Counted from the first letter of the stretch, positions 1-9,924 are shown. The stretch: 64,000 nt of DNA from Tautonia marina (GCF_009177065.1 NZ_WEZF01000008.1:124001-188000), one strand, 5' to 3'. Numbers and translations: made by a program. The notes: generated by a model from the sequence alone, not told the origin.

Positions 1-3000
1 CGCGAGCAAGTGCTCTCGGTTCTCCGATCGCCAGACGAACAATTCTGCAGGCCAGTCGTGCAGCGGATCGGGCCGGGGGGCGGGGTCGGCCTCGTAGGCT
101 TCAAGCACCGCGTGAAAATTGGTGCCGCCAAAGCCAAACGCACTGACACCGGCCCGCCTCGGATGCTGAGGGTCGGAATGCAGCCAGGGACGAACGGCCG
201 AGGACACGCGAAGGGGGCCGTCTCGCAAATCGGCCGCGGGATTCAGTCGTTCAATCCCGATCGTCGGCGGAAGGATCTTGTGGTACAAGGTCAGCGATGC
301 GTTGATCAATCCAGCCAGACCCGCCGCGCATTTCGTATGGCCAATCATCGACTTGACCGATCCCACGGCAATGGATGCAGGGGCCGCGCCGTCCCGGCGA
401 AGGAACTGGGACAGCGCATTGACCTCGACCACATCTCCCACGGCCGTGCCGGTCCCATGAGCCTCGACGTATCCGACACTCCTCGGAGCCACGCCCGCCT
501 TGGCATACGCTCTCGCCAGGGCTCGGGCCTGACCGTCGCCGTTGGGAGCCGTCAGACCGCGGGCTCGGCCGTCACTGGAACTGCCAAGCCCCTTGATCAC
601 GGCATAAATCCGGTCACCATCGCGCTCGGCGTCGGCAAGTCGTTTGAGCACGACCACACCGACCCCCTCACTGATCACAATTCCATCGGCCGAAGCGTCG
701 AACGGCCGGCTGCGTCCTCGGGGCGAGAATGCTTGTGTTTTACTGAACGCGAGGTAGGTGAACGGATTTTGAACCGTATCCGCTCCTCCCAGAATCACCA
801 TGTCGGCCGCGTGTGTTTCCAGCTCTCGAACGGCAAGGCTCGCTGCGGCCAGCGAGGAACCGCAAGCGGCATCGACGGTGTAATTCGCTCCTCCCAGGTC
901 GAAGCGATTCGCCACGCGACCGGCCGTCACATTCAAGAGAAAGCCCGGAAAGGCGTCTTCCGTCCACTCGGGCAAGTAGTGTTCAGCCTGTTCGCGGACA
1001 GCTCGACCGGCCTCGGGAGCGATCGATTCAAGCATCGGCAAATACGACCGAAACGCATATCCCATTGCGAGCTGGGCTGCACCTCCTCCCATCCCGAGAA
1101 CAACCGCGGTGCGATCTTTGGGAAACGGCCGATCCGAGTAGCCCGCATCATCCAGCGCCGCGCGAACCGTTTCCAGCACAAGCAACTGAGCCGGTTCGAT
1201 CGAGGGAAGACTTGTCGGCGGCATCCCATATCGCAAGGGGTCGAAGGGGATGTCGGGCAAAAATCCGCCCCACCTGGAGATGATCTTGTCGGGGGCTTTT
1301 CCATCAGGATCGTAGTAGGGTCGCCAATCCCAGTGATCGGAAGGAACTTCGACAATCGCATCCACCCCATGCAGGGTGTTGTTCCAGAATGCTTGCAGAT
1401 TCCTGGCGCCCGGCATGATCGCCGCCATGCCAACAATTGCCACGTCCGAGGGAGTCGCCGCCGGCGCTTTGGCCTCCGGTTCGACGATGGGGCGATCGAG
1501 CCGCGCTGTGCTTTGCACACATAACTGATCGTGTAATTCGGCAATCGTGGTAACCCGATCGCGCAAGGTGGCAACCTGGCCGATCATGTAAAGGCCACGG
1601 GCGTACTGCTCGGCCTCGCTGAGCGGTTCGAGCGGGGCTCTCGCACCTGGGCCCCGATCGACCCCTTTGCTCGCCACTCGCAAGCGGCCGACGTTCAATT
1701 CTTCCAGCGTGGCCTGAATCACCTCGGCCGAGGTCCCCGCGGCGATCAAGCGTTTCCGCTCACTCGCAAACTGTTCCGTGAACGGAGACGGAACCGCGCG
1801 GACCTCGTGGCCGGGGCCCGTCGGCAGCAAGACGGTCGATTGGCAACGCACCGCCTCGGCCTGAAACCTCGGCGCAATCGCTCCGGTTTCAACCGCCTCT
1901 TGCGTGAACAGGTAGGCGGTCCCCACCAGTACGCCGATCTTCGCCCCTCGATGGGCAAGAGGACCCGACAGGGCCGCCACGCCCGCGGCGGATCGGGCGT
2001 CGTGAATCCCTCCCGCGAACAACAGCTGCAGTTCACTCGGCTCCTTGATCCAACCCTGTTCAATTCCCTCTTGAACGATCGTGACCGCCTGTTGCCATAA
2101 CACGAGGCTCGACCTCGGCCCCACGTGTCCACCACATTCGCGGCCTTCCAGCACGAACCGACGGGCCCCGTCGCGGAGATACTGACCGAGCAATCCCGGC
2201 GACGGCGCATGCAAGAACGTCTGAATCCCAATCTGTTCCAGCTCCTCCGCCTGGTCCGGTCTCCCGCCAGCAATCAAGGCAAAAGGGGGCCGAACCTGCC
2301 GAATCGCCTCGATCTGCTCAGCACGCAAGGCGGGGTCGACAAAGCCTAGCAGGCCAACCCCCCAGGGTTTGCCCTCCAGCCGTCGGGCCGTTTCGATCAG
2401 CAATTCGGCCGATGCCGGTCCACGAAGCATCGCCAGGGCAAGCATGGGAAGAGCGCCGTCCCGGGCCACCGCCTCGGCAAAGCGGGCCGAGTCACTGACT
2501 CGGGTCATCGGCCCCTGAACGATCGGGAAGCGCGTGCCCAGCGACTGCGCCATCGGCGATTCGGGCGAGAGGGGCCGGGCGGTCGCGGCCGCCGCCAAGC
2601 CGTCCTCAATCGCTTGCGAAACGGCCTGGACAATCCCGCCCACTGTCACCCAACGGTGTGCCAGGGCCGAGGCGAAGGCACCATCCTGGCCGATTGGCCT
2701 CGCCTGCCCGCGCGACCAGCCAATCTCATCGCGGATCGCCTGAAGCCAGCGCGCTCCGCCTTCCTCGGCCGCTTCCTTCAAGCGAGCCACGGCAGGACTT
2801 CCGGGAAGGGAATCGATCCGAACCATTGGACCATCGTCGGGTCCAATGGCCAGGGTCTCGCCGCCATCGAGCCGGGCGATCCGAGCACGATCCGAGTCCT
2901 CAAGCGGTGCCTCTCGGGCCAGCAATACCGCGCCGTCGAGCACCACCCCCGAGGCACCAGATCCCACGCAAGCCGCGGCCGAATCCCTTCCAATCCCTCC

Positions 3001-3495
3001 CCGAACCCAGCAGGGAGTCTCGCCGTCGGACAGCACCCCTTGAAGCAAGATCAACGAGGAGTCGGTACCGCAACGACCACCGGCTTCGAGCCCCGAAACA
3101 ATCAGCCCCTCCACCCCGGCATTTCGCGCTGCCCGCGCAGATTCGCGGTCCACCACCTCGGCCATCGCCACCCGACCCGACTGCCGGATCGTGCGGACGA
3201 CCTCATCCCAGGGAGTCGACCGATCCCCCACGCAAATCACCACTTCAAGCCGCTCGGGCCACGTCTCCGGCGCGAGGTTCTGAGCCTCGATGCGTGCCGC
3301 GAAGGGCCGGTCAATCCACCGTTGAACCCGATCCAGCGCCGACCGACAGGCCAGAAAGCCGAGCCGGTCGAGGTCGAGCGCACCCAGCGCCCCCGAACGC
3401 CCCGCAGCGATCAGAGCTCCTTCCCATCCCGGCTCGTTCGGAATCAAGACAAGGATGCGATGCAGACAACGCTGACTCGAAGCGGTATTCCTCAC
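1..3495 (-). CDS. PfaA-like type I polyketide/fatty-acid synthase, two NMO/ER-like domains then ketosynthase (3' end outside window)
   Basis: An open frame runs off the left edge; about 1165 residues are visible. The start is a GTG at 3495 preceded by GGAGGAAT at good spacing. Residues about 10-230 look like a degenerate TIM-barrel flavin domain. Residues about 290-560 are a clearer nitronate monooxygenase/PfaD-type enoyl reductase with IVQGPMTRVSD, the catalytic-type His457 in EGRECGGHVG, and LLFAGGIHD. From about 685 a ketosynthase follows, with VDAACGSS (Cys878), EAHGTGT (His1013) and GHTKCAAG (His1053), so the full condensing triad is present. After it the KS-AT linker begins. By family knowledge such proteins assemble polyunsaturated or polyketide chains iteratively. 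Downstream AT, ACP and KR domains are expected beyond the window but not seen. The product is unknown. Confidence 0.9.
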   Translation of the reverse strand, partial: MRNTASSQRCLHRILVLIPNEPGWEGALIAAGRSGALGALDLDRLGFLACRSALDRVQRWIDRPFAARIEAQNLAPETWPERLEVVICVGDRSTPWDEVVRTIRQSGRVAMAEVVDRESARAARNAGVEGLIVSGLEAGGRCGTDSSLILLQGVLSDGETPCWVRGGIGRDSAAACVGSGASGVVLDGAVLLAREAPLEDSDRARIARLDGGETLAIGPDDGPMVRIDSLPGSPAVARLKEAAEEGGARWLQAIRDEIGWSRGQARPIGQDGAFASALAHRWVTVGGIVQAVSQAIEDGLAAAATARPLSPESPMAQSLGTRFPIVQGPMTRVSDSARFAEAVARDGALPMLALAMLRGPASAELLIETARRLEGKPWGVGLLGFVDPALRAEQIEAIRQVRPPFALIAGGRPDQAEELEQIGIQTFLHAPSPGLLGQYLRDGARRFVLEGRECGGHVGPRSSLVLWQQAVTIVQEGIEQGWIKEPSELQLLFAGGIHDARSAAGVAALSGPLAHRGAKIGVLVGTAYLFTQEAVETGAIAPRFQAEAVRCQSTVLLPTGPGHEVRAVPSPFTEQFASERKRLIAAGTSAEVIQATLEELNVGRLRVASKGVDRGPGARAPLEPLSEAEQYARGLYMIGQVATLRDRVTTIAELHDQLCVQSTARLDRPIVEPEAKAPAATPSDVAIVGMAAIMPGARNLQAFWNNTLHGVDAIVEVPSDHWDWRPYYDPDGKAPDKIISRWGGFLPDIPFDPLRYGMPPTSLPSIEPAQLLVLETVRAALDDAGYSDRPFPKDRTAVVLGMGGGAAQLAMGYAFRSYLPMLESIAPEAGRAVREQAEHYLPEWTEDAFPGFLLNVTAGRVANRFDLGGANYTVDAACGSSLAAASLAVRELETHAADMVILGGADTVQNPFTYLAFSKTQAFSPRGRSRPFDASADGIVISEGVGVVVLKRLADAERDGDRIYAVIKGLGSSSDGRARGLTAPNGDGQARALARAYAKAGVAPRSVGYVEAHGTGTAVGDVVEVNALSQFLRRDGAAPASIAVGSVKSMIGHTKCAAGLAGLINASLTLYHKILPPTIGIERLNPAADLRDGPLRVSSAVRPWLHSDPQHPRRAGVSAFGFGGTNFHAVLEAYEADPAPRPDPLHDWPAELFVWRSENREHLLA

Positions 3496-4262
3496 AGCTC
3501 GGATTCCTCCAGAAATCTCCTGCGCACCACTCCGACCGCCTCGGCCACTCGAAGACAGTTCTGTCCGAGGTTGTTGCCTGTCGTCCCGAGCCTTCGATTC
3601 AACCCAATTCCTCATGGTCGACATTTGCGGCAACACTCATTTGCTGAAAATGTTCGAGCGAACGCGATGGGTTCTCTCATGGGTGGATTGCCGACGGCGC
3701 GGTACGACACGCTGATCCTTCGATCTCCCGAAACTCTCGGCGGGGCATCATCGTCCCTCGATTGGCCACCCATCCTTGACTTTAGGGCAACGTGATCCCA
3801 GACATCGCGGTAAAATAACTTTACCCGATACTCAAGCTAGGAAAAATGCAATGGCTGGGAAAAACAGAGAATGTGCGGCTTCGGCCGAAAGTTCTCCATT
3901 TTCGTGAACGACAACTCATGTGGAAAATGCGTAAGATGACCTGCCGAACGTGGGACGCGAATGGGTTGCCAAACGCGCTCTTTTGCCTCACAACAGGGCC
4001 GATCTTCCTCCGCAATCCCTGATGCCATCAAGAGATGCAATCCGAGACTCTGTTTCATTCACTCCCCCGGCCGTCTCTCGCTGCTTCGGATTTCTGGTTC
4101 AATCGGGCCAGAATTCTGGCGAATGGGCCTGACGTGTTGCATCGTGAGGAATTGCCAATTCCATACGCCGTGATGACGGGGCGATTCAAGCCAGAGTAAG
4201 CGTCGCGTGCATTGGTCGCAACGACCGGCGGATGTTCCCAGAGGATGAGGACCTGAGGAATT
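3496..4262. other. 767-bp intergenic region between the divergent synthase and secreted-protein genes
   Basis: No convincing gene is seen on either strand; short open frames here lack ribosome sites and family resemblance. The stretch 3790-4060 is visibly richer in A/T than its surroundings and probably holds the promoters for both flanking genes. Confidence 0.5.
3809..3825. promoter_or_regulatory. GGTAAA-N5-TTTACC inverted repeat, possible operator
   Basis: A perfect 6-bp inverted repeat with a 5-bp AT-rich centre lies about 315 bp upstream of the synthase start, in the AT-rich part of the divergent spacer. It looks like a binding site for a dimeric regulator. The role is inference only. 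Confidence 0.35.
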
Positions 4263-5171
4263 ATGGTGCGTCATGTGGTCCGGATCACCTGTCTGGCAAT
4301 GCTCTCGCTGCCGATTGCCTGCGGTAGCGGCGATGCGGCACCTCGGTTGCCGGTCGAGCCGTTGGCGTTGCCTGAGCTGGTCCACCTGGAACCTGGGGCG
4401 GAGGTCGGACAGGGGCCACCGGGAGGCTGGACGCATCGGGTCGTCCGGTCGGTCCCTCGGCTGGTCTCGGGCGATCTTGAGGCGCTTCCCGAGTCGGCCA
4501 GTGCGACGGCCACTCGATTCCGGACCGTCATCACGGCAGAGGTCGAACCGCCGGGGCCTCGGGGCCGGTCGGCTCGTTTGATCCGCGTGGGGGTCGGAAA
4601 CGCGGTGCCGGTCGGTGATCGGGAACTGGTCATCACGCGACTCGGTCCTCGCGAGGCCTTCGAGACCCTTGGAGTCGTTGATCGGGTCGTTCTCATCGCG
4701 GCCGAAGCCAAATTGAACCGAGGGCGGCTGATCGCCCGATCGCCAACATTCGCGCTCTTTCAGACCCCGACAGTGCTGGTGGTCGAGGGCCGGCACCGTG
4801 AGGTGGACCTGCATTATGCCTTGCTCGTGGACCCTGCGTCTGGAGCCTTGACGACCCTTTGCTGGCCGAAGTTCGGGGAGAACCCGTCACCACCTGATGC
4901 AATCCTCCGGCTGGCTCCCGAATTAAGCTTCGATGCCCAGCTCGATGCCCAGATCACCCGGCGGATCGGCCCGGCTCCGGTGTCCTGGTCCTTTGCGATG
5001 ACTGGGCCTCCTCCCGGCGATCGGATCCCCCTGAGCGACGCCGAAGCCTCGGCTCTGGTGACGCTCAAGGCCGTCGATCGGCTGGAACCCCTGCTGCGAT
5101 CGCTGGCCGAGAAACCCTCCAGCGCTTCCCAAGCACCCGCTCACGAGCATGGACCAGTCCGCCGCAAGTAA
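4263..5171 (+). CDS. Hypothetical secreted protein or lipoprotein
   Basis: 302 residues with a short hydrophobic N-terminus (ITCLAMLSLPIACGSG) that reads as a signal peptide ending at a possible lipobox cysteine. TGAGGAATT precedes the ATG. The rest is soluble, with no recognised domain. The final 20 residues are polar and rich in E, A and H. The gene stands alone on the plus strand, about 150 bp before the next small lipoprotein. I do not recognise the family. Confidence 0.7.
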   Translation: MVRHVVRITCLAMLSLPIACGSGDAAPRLPVEPLALPELVHLEPGAEVGQGPPGGWTHRVVRSVPRLVSGDLEALPESASATATRFRTVITAEVEPPGPRGRSARLIRVGVGNAVPVGDRELVITRLGPREAFETLGVVDRVVLIAAEAKLNRGRLIARSPTFALFQTPTVLVVEGRHREVDLHYALLVDPASGALTTLCWPKFGENPSPPDAILRLAPELSFDAQLDAQITRRIGPAPVSWSFAMTGPPPGDRIPLSDAEASALVTLKAVDRLEPLLRSLAEKPSSASQAPAHEHGPVRRK

Positions 5172-5326
5172 AGTTTGCCCGGATGGCCCGCGATTTGCCT
5201 GAGCAGAGGTGACTCAGTCCTCGCCTCGGAACCGGGAAGGTCCTGGTTTCCTCCCCGGCGAAGACCTCCTTGAAATCGTTGCTGCCCAACGGTTTCGTCA
5301 TTTCTCAGCAAGACGGAGTGTTCACC

Positions 5327-5527
5327 ATGACCCATCGAACTGGATTCGGCTGGATCGTGACCCTGCTGGCCGCCATCACCCTGGGAGTCGGCTGCGATCA
5401 GCAAGGACCGGCGGAGCAAGCCGGCGAATCGCTCGACAACGCGGCGCAGGACGTGCAGGAGACGCTCGATCCTCAGGGCCCGGCCGAGGAAACCGGCGAA
5501 GCCGTGGATGACGCCCTGGGCAACTGA
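5327..5527 (+). CDS. Small lipoprotein with a duplicated acidic motif
   Basis: A 66-residue product. The start at 5327 is preferred because a hydrophobic segment and a cysteine (TLGVGCDQQ) follow directly and GGAG precedes it. An in-frame upstream start at 5270 would bury the signal peptide. The mature part is made of two related units, QQGPAEQAGESLDNA and PQGPAEETGEAVDDA, so it arose by internal duplication. It is probably an outer- or inner-membrane-anchored small lipoprotein of unknown role. Confidence 0.65.
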   Translation: MTHRTGFGWIVTLLAAITLGVGCDQQGPAEQAGESLDNAAQDVQETLDPQGPAEETGEAVDDALGN

Positions 5528-5554
5528 TTGCCGAGACGCGACCGGCCCGATCGC

Positions 5555-6409
5555 TCAGCGACTCAACTCCCGTCGAAGCCGGCGGATCTGGTCCTGAGCG
5601 ATCAGGCTGAACTTCGATCGCAGAATCGGAGCGCCGTTGAACCAGGCATTCGGCTCGGCGAACGCAAACCGCAGTTCCACGAGCACGGTTTTCGGGTCGT
5701 CCTTCAACCGCGTCAGCTTGGCATAGCCGATGCCTCCGGCATAGCGTTCGGGCGTGCCGGTTGATTCGGAGGTTCCCTGCCGCTCGATCGTCCACCAACG
5801 GTTCGGCCATTGCTCATGGTCGTCAAACTGCCGATCGGTCCGGGAGGCGACCACCACCGAATCGGTCGATCGAGACGCCGAGACCCGAGCCGTTGACTCA
5901 ACGCCGATCCGGTCGAGCAGCCTTCCGGTCGAATGCACGAACCGAGCCGAGGCTGATCCGTCGATCCCTTCGCCGGGATCGTCGAGGACCTGCACCTCAA
6001 ATCTCATGTTTCCCGCTTCAACCGGCCCGCTCTCCTCCTGACCAAACAGGGCGTCGGGGTCGATCGTGTCCAGATCCACCTGGATCGCAAAGAACAGATC
6101 GCCCGAGCGGATCGTGGCTCCGTCCACCGTCCGGTCTTCCAGGGAGAGGAGAAACGGCGCGGTGACCGACGGCCGGAGCAAACCTTCGACCGCTCGATCC
6201 GATCCGGCCAGGCTGCGCAGCGTCTCGCGTTGTTCCTGGGCGGTTTGATCGTCTGTGAATCTGGGTCCATCGAGCCGAATCGACTGCCCACCGACAGTCA
6301 ATCCTTCCTCGCGGACTGAGGCATACACCGCATTCGCCTCGAGCGAGGCGGCGGGGCCGTCTGCCCCAATCATCACGGCCAGACCAACACTCACGATCAT
6401 TCCGGTCAT
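5555..6409 (-). CDS. Hypothetical exported protein
   Basis: 284 residues from the ATG at 6409, chosen because MTGMIVSVGLAVMIGADG then forms a signal peptide and AGGCGGGG lies upstream. A longer in-frame start at 6538 would add a polar tail with no support. The mature protein has no family I recognise; it is soluble and acidic, with a Trp-rich patch (NRWWTIERQG). It is convergent with the small lipoprotein gene and divergent from the S49 peptidase homologue. Confidence 0.7.
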   Translation of the reverse strand: MTGMIVSVGLAVMIGADGPAASLEANAVYASVREEGLTVGGQSIRLDGPRFTDDQTAQEQRETLRSLAGSDRAVEGLLRPSVTAPFLLSLEDRTVDGATIRSGDLFFAIQVDLDTIDPDALFGQEESGPVEAGNMRFEVQVLDDPGEGIDGSASARFVHSTGRLLDRIGVESTARVSASRSTDSVVVASRTDRQFDDHEQWPNRWWTIERQGTSESTGTPERYAGGIGYAKLTRLKDDPKTVLVELRFAFAEPNAWFNGAPILRSKFSLIAQDQIRRLRRELSR

Positions 6410-6631
6410 AACAATTCCCCGCCTCTCGCTGCTTGAGTCTGCTGACAAGTCCCATCCGCATGTTGCCGATAACTGCGATTGTACCGAACCGAAGGAAAAC
6501 GCGGCGACTCGCCCCAATCGTGTTCGACGTGAAGTCATTGAGGGGCCGACACGTCGGCAGCCGCTTCGGTCGGCACGCCCCCGCTCGGATGGGGATTCGG
6601 ACCTTGTCTTAAAATCCTAGGGGAACTCCTG

Positions 6632-7771
6632 GTGCCGATCATGGGATTTCATAACCTGACCCGGTCTCGGCTCCTGATTCTCATCGCGGGGGTCGTCCTG
6701 CTGTCGGGGGTGGTCGGTTGCGGTCACATTCCGGTCGTCGGGCGGTTCGACACCGACTCGACCTTCCGAGGGCATGCCGACGTGGCCGCGACCGTCTCGG
6801 CGCAGGTCCAGGGGCCGATCGAGGTCCAGATCCCAACCGTCACCGACCCCGGCCCGATGGCCGCCGTGCCGGTTCGATCGGGCGGAGCAGGGGGGAGAGG
6901 GACTCGGGTCGCCCTGGTCGAGGTCGATGGCCTCCTCTTGAACCAGGCGCCAACCGGCCCCTACTCGGCGGGTGAAAACCCGGTCGCCGCCTTCCGGGAA
7001 CGGCTCGACGCCATCGCGGCCGATCCGAGCGTCCGGGCCATCGTGATCCGGATCAACAGCCCCGGAGGCTCTGTCACGGCCTGCGACATCATGGCCGAGG
7101 ACCTTCGCCGCTTCCGGGAACGCTCGGGCCTGCCGGTCGTCTGCTGCCTGATGGATCTGGGAACCTCTGGAGCCTACTATCTGGCGGTCGGGGCTGACCG
7201 AATCGTCGCGCACCCGACGACCGTCACGGGCGGCATCGGGGCGCTCATCAACCGTTACAATCTTCAAGACGCGATGGCCCAGTTCAACATCCTCGCCGAG
7301 CCGATCACCTCCGGCCCCCTCGTCAATATGGGCAATGTCGCCGAACCCCTGTCCGACGACGCCGCCCGCCTGCTTCAGGACATGGCCGACCGCTTCGCCG
7401 AGCGCTTCGGCCGACGAATTCTGGAATACCGCCCCCATCTCGGCGACGACGCCCGCGACCTTCTGGCCGATGGCCGCGTCGTGCCGGCCGACGAGGCCCT
7501 GACGCTCGGGCTCGTCGATCGCCTCGGCTACCTCGACGACGCCATCGCCGAGGCCGAGGCAAGGGCCGGCATCCCCGAATCCGGGGCCGAGGTGGTCCTC
7601 TTGAAGCGGCCCGGCGACCCGGCCCGATCGGTCTACTCGGTCACGCCGAACCGGCCGATCCAGGGAGAGTTGTTCCCGATCAGCTACCCCGGACTCGACC
7701 GCGCCAAGCTGCCGACCTTCCTCTATATCTGGGCCCCCGACCCGACCTTGCTCTCGATCGGGAGCCCCTGA
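6632..7771 (+). CDS. S49 (SppA/ClpP-fold) signal-peptide-peptidase homologue lacking the catalytic lysine
   Basis: 379 residues from a GTG that has AGGGG at 8-9 bp; the ATG 9 bp later fits less well. A lipobox-like VVGC follows a hydrophobic N-terminus, so the protein is probably membrane-anchored. The SppA core is clear: VIRINSPGGSV (about 138-148), GTSGAYYLAVGAD with nucleophile Ser179, and TVTGGIGA. In Bacillus subtilis SppA the general base Lys199 sits 52 residues after Ser147, in a SGxxKD context. Here the residue 52 after Ser179 is Val231, in SGPLVNMG. Activity as a Ser/Lys protease is therefore doubtful. The epimerase gene starts 2 bp after the stop, suggesting co-translation. Confidence 0.85.
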   Translation: MPIMGFHNLTRSRLLILIAGVVLLSGVVGCGHIPVVGRFDTDSTFRGHADVAATVSAQVQGPIEVQIPTVTDPGPMAAVPVRSGGAGGRGTRVALVEVDGLLLNQAPTGPYSAGENPVAAFRERLDAIAADPSVRAIVIRINSPGGSVTACDIMAEDLRRFRERSGLPVVCCLMDLGTSGAYYLAVGADRIVAHPTTVTGGIGALINRYNLQDAMAQFNILAEPITSGPLVNMGNVAEPLSDDAARLLQDMADRFAERFGRRILEYRPHLGDDARDLLADGRVVPADEALTLGLVDRLGYLDDAIAEAEARAGIPESGAEVVLLKRPGDPARSVYSVTPNRPIQGELFPISYPGLDRAKLPTFLYIWAPDPTLLSIGSP

Positions 7772-7773
7772 CC

Positions 7774-8811
7774 GTGCCTGCGATCGCTCCGGGAGATTGG
7801 CCCGTCCTTGTGACCGGGGCTGGCGGCTTCGTCGGCGGCCACATCGCCCGCGAATTGTCCCGGGCCGGTCATCCGGTGCGCGGCCTTGCACGAAGACCGC
7901 CGACGATCGAGCCCGACGACCCACCGATCGACTGGCAGATCGGCGACCTGCTCGACCCCGCCACTCGCCGCGCCGCCATTCGGGGGATGCGGGCCGTCAT
8001 CCACGCCGCCGGCTGGGTCAGCCTCGGCCCCGACGACGAAGACTGTGCCCGGATCGTCAACGTCGAGGCGACCCGCGCCTTGCTCGCCGAGGCCGACACC
8101 GCCGGTGTCGAACGCTTCGTCTTTACCTCCACCTTGCATACGGTGGCCGCCGGGACTCCCGAGAAACCGGCCGACGAGCGAACCCCCTGGAACCTGCACG
8201 CCGTCGATTCCCCTTACGCCCGAACCAAACGCGAGGCCGAGGCGATCGTTCTTCAGGGGATCGGCGATCGCATGCAATGCCTGGCGATCTGTCCCGGCAT
8301 GGTCGTCGGCCCCCGAGACATCCGACCGACCTCGACCGGCCTCTTGCTGATAATGGCCCGGACCCCGGTTGTCGTCATTCCCGGCGGCGGAATTCCGATC
8401 GTCGATGCTTCGGTCATCGCCCAGGCCCACCGCGCGGCCCTCTCGCTCGGCGAACCTGGCCGTCGCTATGCCGTGGTCGGTCCGTATCTGTCATACACCG
8501 AGATGGCTCGTCTTGTCTCCCAAATCACCGGCCGCCCCCGAATGATCCATCGTCTCCCCGACGCCGCCCATCGGCCGATGCGTTATTCCTACGCCGCCGG
8601 CGGATTGATCTCTCGCCGCCTGCGAGCCATCGGCTCACCGGCCCTGGTCGCCGGGGCCTTCCTCCGCCTTCATGTCCGAGGCGACCTGGCCGACGCCACC
8701 TTCGGCCTCGCTCACCCCGATCCGATCGTCACCATCCGATCCGCCCTGGCCGATGCCCACCACTCCGGTCGAGCCCCCTGGCTCCGCCTCCGTCCCGAAC
8801 CGTCCGCGTAG
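7774..8811 (+). CDS. NAD(P)-dependent epimerase/dehydratase, extended SDR (3-beta-HSD/dihydroflavonol reductase-like)
   Basis: 345 residues from a GTG. It has an N-terminal Rossmann TGAGGFVGGH, a conserved HAAGWVSLG, and the SDR catalytic pair Tyr148-x3-Lys152 in SPYARTK. This matches hopanoid-associated or dihydroflavonol-4-reductase-type SDRs, which reduce or epimerise carbonyls on sterol- or sugar-like substrates. The substrate cannot be told from sequence. It lies 2 bp after the SppA homologue and is probably in one transcript with it. Confidence 0.85.
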   Translation: MPAIAPGDWPVLVTGAGGFVGGHIARELSRAGHPVRGLARRPPTIEPDDPPIDWQIGDLLDPATRRAAIRGMRAVIHAAGWVSLGPDDEDCARIVNVEATRALLAEADTAGVERFVFTSTLHTVAAGTPEKPADERTPWNLHAVDSPYARTKREAEAIVLQGIGDRMQCLAICPGMVVGPRDIRPTSTGLLLIMARTPVVVIPGGGIPIVDASVIAQAHRAALSLGEPGRRYAVVGPYLSYTEMARLVSQITGRPRMIHRLPDAAHRPMRYSYAAGGLISRRLRAIGSPALVAGAFLRLHVRGDLADATFGLAHPDPIVTIRSALADAHHSGRAPWLRLRPEPSA

Positions 8812-8835
8812 GCCAGGCCCGCTTCACCCGAAGGA

Positions 8836-9924
8836 TCACAACCCCGGTCGGATTCCCATGCGGGGCCGGTCCGGATCGGGCGGCGCATTCAAGGCCGTTT
8901 CCAGGCTCGACAGCGGTTGCCAATCGGACACAAGATCTTCGAAGGGAAACGCCCCGGCCGCCGCGAGGAAGTCGAGCGCCTGGCCGAGATGATCCGGTCG
9001 ATAATTATGCACGCCTCGAATCGTCAAACAGCGGCGAACAATCTGCTCGGGCACGATCGACACCGGCCTCGTTGGGCAAACCGCGCCGACCCAGACGAAC
9101 ACGCCGCCGATCCGGAGGATCGGCAAGGCAAGCTCAATCGCCTCCGTGGCCCCGGTCAACTCGATCGCGACATCGACACCTCGCCCCTCGGTGCAATCCG
9201 AGACGACCCCGGCCAGCGTCTCGGGCGTGGCCGTTCGTGTTGCGCCGAAGGTCCTGGCCAGGTCGAGCCGCCGGGCGTCGGCATCGCAGCAAATCACCTC
9301 CTCGGCCCCGAGCGTTCGAGCCCAGGCCGCGGCAGTCAGGCCGAGCATCCCCGCGCCGAGGATCAGGACCCGGTTCCCCCCGATCGAGCCTGCCGCCTCC
9401 AGCGCCGCGGCGACGGTCGCCGTCGCGCAGTTGGCCGGACAGGCGACAGCGTCGGGCAAGTCCTCCGGGACGAGGAAGATGGCGGTCCCCCGCACGAGCA
9501 CGCAATGCCCGGCCAGGCCGCCGGTCAGTTCGAGCCCTGGTCGAATCGCCTCATGACCATACTTCACCATCCGCTCACATTTTTGCGGCAGATTGTGTCG
9601 ACAGAAGAAGCACTCGCCGCAGCAGGCGACCACGCCCCAGGTCACACGATCGCCGACCTCCAGGGGCCGGCCGTTGGCGTCCTGCGTCGGAGCGTCCGGG
9701 CCAAAGGCGGCGATCCGGCCGAGGATCTCGTGGCCGAGGATCGTCGGCACCGGCACGTTGCGTCGGCCGTGATAGCTGTGCAGGTCGCTGCCGCAGAGCG
9801 TACAGGCGACGACCTCGACCAGCACCGACGCCCCCAGCCGATCGGGGTCGGGCAGGGGGACCTCCCGGAATTCCAAAGGCACGCCCGAGCCGTGAAAGAT
9901 CGCCGCCACCGAGGAACCTGTCAC
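8836..9924 (-). CDS. Zinc-dependent alcohol dehydrogenase of the phosphonate-associated HpnZ type
   Basis: 362 residues, the normal size for a medium-chain dehydrogenase. The catalytic zinc ligands are CGSDLH and GHE. The structural zinc site is CCGECFFCRHNLPQKC. The Rossmann motif is LILGAGMLGL. The sequence resembles the putative phosphonate-catabolism dehydrogenase family TIGR03366, and its neighbours support that. It overlaps the 3' end of the permease gene by 4 bp, so the two are translated together. It may oxidise or reduce an alcohol or aldehyde intermediate of phosphonate breakdown; the exact substrate is not known. Confidence 0.85.
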   Translation of the reverse strand: MTGSSVAAIFHGSGVPLEFREVPLPDPDRLGASVLVEVVACTLCGSDLHSYHGRRNVPVPTILGHEILGRIAAFGPDAPTQDANGRPLEVGDRVTWGVVACCGECFFCRHNLPQKCERMVKYGHEAIRPGLELTGGLAGHCVLVRGTAIFLVPEDLPDAVACPANCATATVAAALEAAGSIGGNRVLILGAGMLGLTAAAWARTLGAEEVICCDADARRLDLARTFGATRTATPETLAGVVSDCTEGRGVDVAIELTGATEAIELALPILRIGGVFVWVGAVCPTRPVSIVPEQIVRRCLTIRGVHNYRPDHLGQALDFLAAAGAFPFEDLVSDWQPLSSLETALNAPPDPDRPRMGIRPGL

